Part shown: in pieces, positions 58,126 through 64,000 of the stretch
Layout of the letters: each line of letters starts with the position of its first letter
How positions within the stretch are numbered: position 1 is the first letter of the stretch
Source: Stratiformator vulcanicus
GTDB taxonomy: Bacteria > Planctomycetota > Planctomycetia > Planctomycetales > Planctomycetaceae
DNA: 64,000 bases
Assembly (NCBI RefSeq): GCF_007744515.1
Contig: NZ_CP036268.1
Location: 62,001 to 126,000, forward strand
Direction of reading: 5' to 3'
Made by a program: the position numbers and the translations under genes
The notes under the pieces: generated by a model
Told to the model about the DNA's origin: nothing
What the model saw: only the letters and a program-made list of their open reading frames with translations
Databases searched by the model: none

Positions 58126-59715
58126 TTGCCGAATAACGAACGTCTGTGGAAAGAGGCGCGGCGCTATGGTTTCGCCGCCTCCGCCACGCTCATAGCAACA
58201 TGGCTCCGGCTACTCGCAGCACCGCTGCTCGATGACCGCGTCCCGTTCGGATTCTTCTTCCTCTCCGTTATCTTAACGGCGTGGCGCTGCGGAACCGGTC
58301 CGGCGGTTTTCGCGGTGATCTTTGGGATCGCGTTGGTCGACGTATTCGTCATTCCGACGCATTACGCCACGATCGTCAATAGCCCGGCTGATTCCCTCGC
58401 TCTACTCGTCTATGCCTTCGCAACGCTCGTGACCATTGCGCTGTTCGAGCGGACAAAAAACCAGCGGCGAGCCGCTGAGCAAAATGCGGCCGAAATCGCA
58501 AAATTAAATGAAAACTTAAGAGAAGCGGCGCAGAAAAAAGACGAGTTCATGGCGCTGCTCGCCCACGAACTACGCAACCCGCTCGCGCCGCTGCGATCGG
58601 GAATCGAGCTGCTCGACCGACCCGAAATCGCGTGGCGCCAAGGGGAGGAGATCCTCAATCGAATGCGAAGGCAGATGCGGCATCTGGTTCGCATCGTCGA
58701 CGATCTGCTCGACGTCTCACGATTTCTGCAGGGGACGCTCAGGCTCAATCGCAATGTCGTCGATCTGCGGACGATCGTGCGAGATGCGATTGAAATGACG
58801 CAACCGGAAATCGATCGCCAGCAGCATGAACTGAAGTTCTTAAGGCCTCCTCTCCCAATTTACATTTACGCCGACATGGTGCGGTTGGTTCAAATCGTAT
58901 CCAATTTGCTCACGAATGCCGCCAAGTACACTCCCCGATGCGGATTGATTGTGGTCACACTCGATCGCAACGGCGGACAGGCCGTCCTGCAGGTTGCCGA
59001 CAACGGAATCGGAATCGCGAATTCCGATCGCGATAAAATCTTTGAATTGTTCGGGCAGGCGTCCGGAGCGCGGGTGGCGAAAGAAGGTGGGCTCGGGCTG
59101 GGCCTGGCTCTAGTGCGTCATCTGACCGACATGCACGATGGCGTCGTCGAAGCCGAAAGCGACGGACCCGGATGCGGGGCGACGTTCCGGATTCGGCTTC
59201 CGCTGGCCACACCGTCGCAATTGGCCGAACGTGTCATTCCCGATGAAACCTTGGTGAGCAAGACCAAGTCGAGCGAGCCGGAAGGCGTTGCGTCCCAGTC
59301 GCTGCAATCGCAGCCGATCCCGGTGAGTGGGTCGGACGGCGAAGCCCTTCGCGTTTTGATTGTCGACGACAATGTCGATGCGGCCGAGACGCTCGGCACC
59401 CTGCTCTCCCTCGACGGATACGAGACGCAGCACGTTTTTGACGGCGTCAACGCGATCGACGCCGTCGAGGAATTTCAGCCCGCGGCGGTACTGCTCGACC
59501 TCGGCATGCCCGGTATGGACGGCTACGAAGTCGCCCGCCGGATGCGGCAGCTTCCCGAAGGCCGCCAATTGAAGATCATTGCCGTCACCGGATGGGGCGG
59601 TGAGGAAGACCGCCGACGCTCGGCCGAGGCCGGATTCGACGAGCACTTCGCCAAGCCGGTCGACCCGGCCATGATCGCCGCATTCCTGTCGGATCGCGAA
59701 GCCGTCCCGCGGTGA
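58126..59715 (+). CDS. Hybrid histidine kinase (DUF4118-HisKA-HATPase-REC)
   Basis: 529 aa, TTG start. An N-terminal DUF4118-like membrane sensor shows LIATWLRLLAAPLLDDRVPF, FFFLSVILTAWRCGTGPAVF and VIFGIALVDVFVIPTHYATI. A coiled linker precedes HisKA (FMALLAHELRNPLAPLRSGI, phospho-His in AHELRN) and the HATPase with N box (LTNAAKYTPRCGLIV), G1 (DNGIGIANSDRDKIFELFGQ) and G2 (GLGLGLALVRHL). The C-terminal receiver domain has LIVDDNVDAAETLGTLL, LLDLGMPGMDGYEVA, IAVTGWGGEEDR and AKPVD. It is divergent from the CsrA-REC gene, which is a plausible phosphorylation partner. Confidence 0.93.
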   Translation: MPNNERLWKEARRYGFAASATLIATWLRLLAAPLLDDRVPFGFFFLSVILTAWRCGTGPAVFAVIFGIALVDVFVIPTHYATIVNSPADSLALLVYAFATLVTIALFERTKNQRRAAEQNAAEIAKLNENLREAAQKKDEFMALLAHELRNPLAPLRSGIELLDRPEIAWRQGEEILNRMRRQMRHLVRIVDDLLDVSRFLQGTLRLNRNVVDLRTIVRDAIEMTQPEIDRQQHELKFLRPPLPIYIYADMVRLVQIVSNLLTNAAKYTPRCGLIVVTLDRNGGQAVLQVADNGIGIANSDRDKIFELFGQASGARVAKEGGLGLGLALVRHLTDMHDGVVEAESDGPGCGATFRIRLPLATPSQLAERVIPDETLVSKTKSSEPEGVASQSLQSQPIPVSGSDGEALRVLIVDDNVDAAETLGTLLSLDGYETQHVFDGVNAIDAVEEFQPAAVLLDLGMPGMDGYEVARRMRQLPEGRQLKIIAVTGWGGEEDRRRSAEAGFDEHFAKPVDPAMIAAFLSDREAVPR

Positions 59716-60177
59716 AGCGAGCGTTCGTAGAGCATCGATCGCCGACGATTATTCGCTTACGAGATCGTCTGTTCGCTTACGAGATCGTCCCCGAACACCG
59801 GGGCTGGCCGAAGCACCGGAACCCAATGAGGGGAATACCTGCATCCCGGGCATCTTCGGAAATTTTCTCAATGTCATATCGACAAAGTCCGATGTCGACG
59901 ATTTAATAAGTAGATACCAGTAGCCCGTCCCATCACATCTTAAGGGCGACTGAGTGAATTTGAGGGTTCTCCTCACTTGCGGGTTTTCGGCTCACAAGAA
60001 TCCATTTCTAGCGGCTCTTCTCGACTTCAAGCTGTCTCCGGTCGTTATCCGGTGCGTCGTTCGACGTGCGGGGTCGACCGACTTTGTCGTCCGGTATCGC
60101 AACAGGTTGAGGTCACTCAACCCGGCGATCACCCGGCATCTCACTTCTCGTGTCCCTGTTCTGGGAGATCGGTCCTC
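59716..60177. other. 462-base intergenic region with a short direct repeat
   Basis: Contains TTCGCTTACGAGATCGTC twice at 59752 and 59772, 20 bases apart. The remainder holds the leader of the DUF1559 gene. The plus-strand frame from 59977 leads into that gene but lacks family features before 60178. Confidence 0.5.
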
Positions 60178-61230
60178 ATGCGCATTTCATTTGTTTCGAG
60201 CCGCCGGAGGCGGCGCGGTTTCACCCTCATCGAACTGCTGGTCGTGATTGCGATCATTGCGATCTTGATCGCATTGTTGCTACCGGCAGTGCAACAGGCC
60301 CGCGAAGCGGCCAAACGAACGGAATGTAAGAACAATCTCAAACAAATCGGCTTGGCACTACACAACTACCACGACGCTCACAGCATGTTTCCGATGGGCA
60401 TGCACACCGGATCACAGGCATCAGGCGATGTCGGCCAGCGGGGCGGTTGGGGCTGGGGCGCTTACCTCCTTCCCTTTATGGAAGAGTCGGCCGTGTATGA
60501 GAATTTCACATTCGAGCAACGGTTGGGCTCTGCCGCCAACCGGAACCTGCTCGGGTCGATCGTCAAGGGCGTACACTGCCCCAGCGACGAAATTCCTAAG
60601 GTATTAAATGACCGTGTCGAGAGTGGTCCGAACGTCAACGTTTCGAATCTGACAACCAGCTATCTCGGTAACGGCGGAGCTTTCATCCACATGAGCTTCA
60701 AAGATGACGGCTCATGTGGACACCCCAGCGCAACGAATTCCATTCCGAACACCGGCGTGCTGATTCAGGACAATCCTGTGCGGTTCCGTGACATCACAGA
60801 CGGGACTTCAAACACAATTGCGGTCGGCGAAGCTGCTTGGCGATTTACGCTCAACGATCAACGTTGGTACGGCAAACCGCAGCCCGGCGGTGCGCACGGC
60901 AACTTCAGTTGGTTTGGCGTATGCGAAGACGTCGGCGGCAGCGTTTACACCTCCAAGCTGGCCGTGATGCGGGTCGGGGCGGTCCCGATTAACGAACCGG
61001 CGTCGACCAGCTCATGGAACTTCGACTTCGCATGGTGGAGTTTCTCGAGCGAGCACACCGGTGGGGCTCAGTTCTGCTTTGCCGACGGTTCGGTTCACTT
61101 CCTCAGCGAAAACATTAATCACACTCGTGAGTTCGGCTGGGGTGCCAATGGCGCTAACTTTGCCAACAATCTCGGCACCTATCAGCGGTTGATGGCTCGC
61201 AACGACGGACGTGTCGTCGGCGCATTCTGA
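60178..61230 (+). CDS. DUF1559 prepilin-like protein, copy 1
   Basis: 350 aa from ATG 60178. A basic leader [13 protein letters not shown] is cut before [20 protein letters not shown], the type IV prepilin signature with Glu5. The DUF1559 body ([33 protein letters not shown]) follows, with the H-X9-DG motif at the end ([20 protein letters not shown]). These proteins are massively amplified in planctomycetes and are presumably exported by a type II/IV system; their job is unknown. It is followed at 54 bases by a paralogue in the same orientation. Confidence 0.92.
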   Translation: MRISFVSSRRRRRGFTLIELLVVIAIIAILIALLLPAVQQAREAAKRTECKNNLKQIGLALHNYHDAHSMFPMGMHTGSQASGDVGQRGGWGWGAYLLPFMEESAVYENFTFEQRLGSAANRNLLGSIVKGVHCPSDEIPKVLNDRVESGPNVNVSNLTTSYLGNGGAFIHMSFKDDGSCGHPSATNSIPNTGVLIQDNPVRFRDITDGTSNTIAVGEAAWRFTLNDQRWYGKPQPGGAHGNFSWFGVCEDVGGSVYTSKLAVMRVGAVPINEPASTSSWNFDFAWWSFSSEHTGGAQFCFADGSVHFLSENINHTREFGWGANGANFANNLGTYQRLMARNDGRVVGAF

Positions 61231-61284
61231 TCCGTTGATTCACGTCGCTCAATTCATCTCAAACCATCTCTCAGGACAGTCACA

Positions 61285-62325
61285 ATGAAAACCCGCATGT
61301 CAGGCCGTGGGAGTCGTCCACGCGGCTTTACACTGATCGAACTCTTGGTCGTGATCGCGATCATCGCGATCCTGATCGCACTGTTACTTCCGGCCGTCCA
61401 ACAGGCCCGTGAGGCGGCCCGCCGCAGTTCTTGTAAGAATAATCTGAAGCAGCTCGGGCTCGCGATTCACAACTATCACGACGTCCACGCCATGTTCCCG
61501 CCGGGGCAAAGTACGAATCCGGACGGTTGGGGCTGGCAGGCTCGGATCCTCCCCGGGATGGAGCAGGGCCCGCTCTACGAACAGATGAATCTCGACATTT
61601 CACTGGCCGATCCGCTGAACGTGGCGCTGGCTTCGACGGTATTGCCGAGCTTCCGCTGTCCGTCCGACCCGGCTCCGAACTTCGAAACCGATGCCGAAGG
61701 AGTCGTCACCGATCACGCGATCGGCAGTTACGCCGCTTCCGCCGGCCCCTTCTCGGACGTTCCCGGCTCTGATTTCGGCGGACGCGTCAATGTGAACGGC
61801 GCAAGTACGGCAGTGCTCTTCCCGCTCAATAACGGGTCGGCCTTCTATAAGCATGTCGCAATCAAAGACATCAGCGACGGAACTTCGAACACAATTATGG
61901 TCGGCGAAGTGACGTGGAACTTCAGCCAGAATCAACGGCTCTACGGTGGTGCGACCCAAGGACCGCAAAACGTCCAGAGCTTCGCCAGCTGGCGAAGCGG
62001 GGCGTTCCCGCCGAACGTACCTGTCGGCACCACCATTCCGACCGATTTCGGAAGTAGCGGTACGGTTGAGCAAGTCGGCTTCCACAGTCTGCATACTGGC
62101 GGTGCTCAATTCCTGCTGGCCGACGGGGCCGTCCGGTTCATCAGTGAAAATATTGAGAGCCAGGTTCCGACCGTTCCGGCATGCCATTGGGCACCGACCG
62201 GCGCGCCGTGCACGTGGTTTCTCGATGCGAGTTGGCAGACCTCGCGGAACTTCAACCGGCAGGATCTCGCCGTTTTCCAAAGGCTTCACGCCCGGAACGA
62301 TGATCTGACCGTCGGCGAGTTCTGA
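61285..62325 (+). CDS. DUF1559 prepilin-like protein, copy 2
   Basis: 346 aa. Leader KTRMSGRGSRPRG, then [20 protein letters not shown] as in copy 1. The early body is nearly the same (KNNLKQLGLAIHNYHDVHAM), and the H-X9-DG end reads HTGGAQFLLADGAVRFISEN. The central part diverges (GSYAASAGPFSDVPGSDFGG, FASWRSGAFPPNVPVGTTIP). A strong terminator at 62349 ends the two-gene unit. Confidence 0.92.
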   Translation: MKTRMSGRGSRPRGFTLIELLVVIAIIAILIALLLPAVQQAREAARRSSCKNNLKQLGLAIHNYHDVHAMFPPGQSTNPDGWGWQARILPGMEQGPLYEQMNLDISLADPLNVALASTVLPSFRCPSDPAPNFETDAEGVVTDHAIGSYAASAGPFSDVPGSDFGGRVNVNGASTAVLFPLNNGSAFYKHVAIKDISDGTSNTIMVGEVTWNFSQNQRLYGGATQGPQNVQSFASWRSGAFPPNVPVGTTIPTDFGSSGTVEQVGFHSLHTGGAQFLLADGAVRFISENIESQVPTVPACHWAPTGAPCTWFLDASWQTSRNFNRQDLAVFQRLHARNDDLTVGEF

Positions 62326-62348
62326 CAGAGCCGCTGAACCGATGTGAA

Positions 62349-62380
62349 AGGAAGGCCCCGAGTCGGGGCCTTCCTCGTTT
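62349..62380 (+). terminator. Strong intrinsic terminator after the DUF1559 pair
   Basis: GGAAGGCCCCG-AGT-CGGGGCCTTCC perfect hairpin, followed by TCGTTTC. It lies 24 bases after the stop codon of the 61285 gene. Confidence 0.88.
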
Positions 62381-62544
62381 CAAAGCCGATCCGTTGTGGC
62401 CCACTTTCAGACCGTGGCCGACGCTGAGTTCAAGGTCCGCTCGCACTCCGATTGCAGTGTCCGCGTCGGCAGGCATTGCCTGCGACGACTTGGCGAACCG
62501 GCCATTGCACCTCTTCATCTCATCGTTCTTCGGAAATAGATCAC

Positions 62545-63009
62545 ATGGCTTATCTCTATCGTGCTGGCGGATTTTTCGTCGTCGTTTTCAGCGTCGTGGC
62601 AATTGCCGGGTGCGGGGGTTCATCGAGTGGACCGCAGATGGCCACCGTAACGGGGACCGTGCTGTTCGACGGGCAACCCCTCTCCGAGGCCGAAGTGGTC
62701 TTTTCACCCGAAGCCGGACCGTCTTCGTCGGCACGCACCGACGAGCAGGGAAATTTCACGCTCGTTGGCGGACCTAAGCAGAAGGGTGCGGTCGTCGGCT
62801 CTCATACGGTGCGGATCTCGACTTACCAGCCACCTCAGCCCATCTTCGGCGATCGGGCGAGTTTGAAACAGGGCGAACTCCCCGAAGTCGTCGGCACAAG
62901 TCCGGAGAAGCCCGAGACGGTCCCTTCGAAGTACAATTCGGAGTCGACGCTTACCAAAACCGTAGAGCCCGGCAAGAATGCGTTCACGATTGAATTAACT
63001 TCGAATTAG
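62545..63009 (+). CDS. Small lipoprotein with carboxypeptidase-regulatory-like domain, copy 1
   Basis: 154 aa from ATG 62545. The leader FFVVVFSVVAIAGCGGSSSG carries a lipobox ending IAGC. The body is one beta-sandwich of the CarboxypepD_reg-like type: ATVTGTVLFDGQPLSEAEVV, ARTDEQGNFTLVGGPKQKGA and VGSHTVRISTYQPPQP. The typical C-terminal PSKYNSESTLTKTVEPGKN appears in numerous planctomycete lipoproteins. They are commonly encoded after DUF1559 genes, as here. Function unknown. Confidence 0.88.
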   Translation: MAYLYRAGGFFVVVFSVVAIAGCGGSSSGPQMATVTGTVLFDGQPLSEAEVVFSPEAGPSSSARTDEQGNFTLVGGPKQKGAVVGSHTVRISTYQPPQPIFGDRASLKQGELPEVVGTSPEKPETVPSKYNSESTLTKTVEPGKNAFTIELTSN

Positions 63010-63082
63010 CGGCAAACGTCTGATAGCTGAAAAGCCTACGTCTTAAATCCTTCGTTAACTTCTCTTCCGGAAACTAATCACA

Positions 63083-63586
63083 ATGCAACGACTGTTGGTG
63101 TCGGCGATGATGGGTGAGCGCGTTCATTTGAGAGCGAGCGTCTGCCTGATGGCAGTCTTGCTCTGCGGTGCGGTCGGATGCTCGGGCGGAGCGGGTGACG
63201 GGCCTCAACGGGCACCAGTCAGTGGGGTCGTAACGCTTGACGGAAACGCCGTCGCTGACGCACGGGTCGTCTTCGAACCGGTCGATGGGGGGCCCGCTTC
63301 GACCGGAATGACAGGTCCAGATGGTAAGTTTTCGCTGCAGATCGACGGAATCCAACCGGGCGCGTATACCGGCGAGTACATCGTCCGGGTCACTACGTTT
63401 CGAGAGGAGAAGAAATTCTACGACGGTGTCGAAGCACCAACTGACCCCAGGGACATCCCCCGTCCGACCCGGGTCGAACCCGGAGCTCCGGAGAAAATCC
63501 CTGCCAAGTACAACGAAGAATCGGAGCTGAAACGAACGGTTGAGGCAGGGCAGAATGAGTTCCAACTCGACCTGACCTCGGCTTGA
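63083..63586 (+). CDS. Small lipoprotein with carboxypeptidase-regulatory-like domain, copy 2
   Basis: 167 aa. The leader CLMAVLLCGAVGCSGGAG carries a lipobox ending AVGC. The body is VSGVVTLDGNAVADARVVFE, STGMTGPDGKFSLQIDGIQP and GAYTGEYIVRVTTFREEKKF, and the tail IPAKYNEESELKRTVEAGQN matches the 62545 product closely, so the two are paralogues. The 73-base gap and shared orientation suggest one transcript. Confidence 0.88.
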   Translation: MQRLLVSAMMGERVHLRASVCLMAVLLCGAVGCSGGAGDGPQRAPVSGVVTLDGNAVADARVVFEPVDGGPASTGMTGPDGKFSLQIDGIQPGAYTGEYIVRVTTFREEKKFYDGVEAPTDPRDIPRPTRVEPGAPEKIPAKYNEESELKRTVEAGQNEFQLDLTSA

Positions 63587-63680
63587 GGCGCTGGCAGCCC
63601 ATGGAAAAGCTCAAGTTCGGCTGCGGTCGGCGTTTGTCAACGAACTGCTGAGACTCCGACGGACTTGGGCGACGCCACAA

Positions 63681-64000
63681 TCACCTGCCGATGCCCGGTT
63701 CTTTTAGCGAGACAGTCCCGGCTTCCGCCGTCGAAGACGACATGTCGTAGCCTGACTCGATATTTAATTTCGCGAAACGGAAGCCCGGCCCGGCGGTGTT
63801 GACCGTCGGAGGGGTGGGTCTCGCGACCCATGTCGTCGTCAGACTGATTGAGTGGCCGAGCGAAATTTCGACGGCACCCGCGTACCCTGACCCGTCCGCG
63901 CCGAATGGCACACTCGCGAATCCAACGCTTCCGCCGCAGATCGTTGATTTCTTGATTGCCGCGTCGGCTCCTTCGCTGAAGCAATCTGGCGAATTAACGC
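63681..64000 (-). CDS. C-terminal part of an unrecognised protein (5' end outside window)
   Basis: A minus-strand frame is open from the window edge to TGA at 63681, at least 105 codons. The sequence reads SEGADAAIKKSTICGGSVGF, ADGSGYAGAVEISLGHSISL, TTTWVARPTPPTVNTAGPGF and ends SLKEPGIGR. The GC-rich third positions fit coding DNA, and the small-residue-rich composition suggests an exported beta protein. Other frames in this stretch are less coherent. No family is recognised. Confidence 0.4.
   Translation of the reverse strand, partial: VNSPDCFSEGADAAIKKSTICGGSVGFASVPFGADGSGYAGAVEISLGHSISLTTTWVARPTPPTVNTAGPGFRFAKLNIESGYDMSSSTAEAGTVSLKEPGIGR

Overview
The window looks like a chromosomal segment of a planctomycete (order Planctomycetales or close). 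The evidence is the density of families almost confined to that phylum: two DUF1501 proteins, two DUF1549/DUF1553 (PSCyt2/PSD1) proteins, a PSCyt1 cytochrome with WD40 repeats, two DUF1559 prepilin-like proteins with the H-X9-DG C-terminus, small carboxypeptidase-regulatory-like lipoproteins, two Uma2 proteins and a Pkn-type kinase. The DNA is GC-rich, and non-ATG starts (TTG, GTG) are common. The exact genus cannot be read from the sequence.

Layout. 0-2.7 kb: 3' part of hflX, a Uma2 nuclease and a Tat-exported ChbG-type deacetylase. 2.7-7.5 kb: minus-strand flagellar block flhA-flhF-small membrane protein-fliA, without flhG. 7.8-16.9 kb: a nitrilase-family amidase, then a PSCyt1/WD40, PSCyt2/DUF1553 and DUF1501 cluster, divergent from a PAS-AraC regulator. 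17-24.3 kb: aspS, a DnaJ/CbpA-type chaperone, scpB and an alkyltransferase-like/endonuclease V fusion. 24.3-37.1 kb: nnrE, an SDR, an alpha/beta hydrolase, a second DUF1553/DUF1501 pair (with inserted EF hands and a 19-copy heptamer repeat beside it), lnt, a membrane Ser/Thr kinase, a thioester-reductase-like SDR and a STAS-like protein.

37.6-52.9 kb is the accessory core. An adenylate-forming (LuxE-like) ligase and an aldehyde/acyl-CoA dehydrogenase (LuxC-like) bracket about 12.7 kb of mostly minus-strand, single-gene modules. These are SRPBCC, SUKH lipoprotein, an unknown 304-aa protein, a broken zinc-ribbon gene, a helix-turn-helix repeat protein, a VOC protein, a GIY-YIG protein and a homing-repeat/nuclease-like protein. 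The modules are separated by hairpin repeats. Two spacers have the hallmarks of integron attC sites: stop codon inside R'', and complementary L''/L' arms with one extrahelical base in L''. Five further spacers share another attC-like palindrome. A 28-codon shard of an integron-type tyrosine recombinase sits at the far end. I read this as a decayed chromosomal integron, colonised by at least two families of about 150-bp perfect-ended palindromic repeats that also occur elsewhere in the window. An octaheme cytochrome gene on the plus strand interrupts it.

53-64 kb returns to chromosomal genes: an exported protein, a second Uma2 with an overlapping 66-aa KOW protein, an AsmA-like protein, a CsrA-response-regulator fusion, a hybrid histidine kinase, two DUF1559 prepilin-like proteins and two lipoproteins. 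The strongest novelty candidates are the CsrA-REC fusion, the attC/integrase remnants with their palindromic repeats, and the alkyltransferase-like/endonuclease V fusion.
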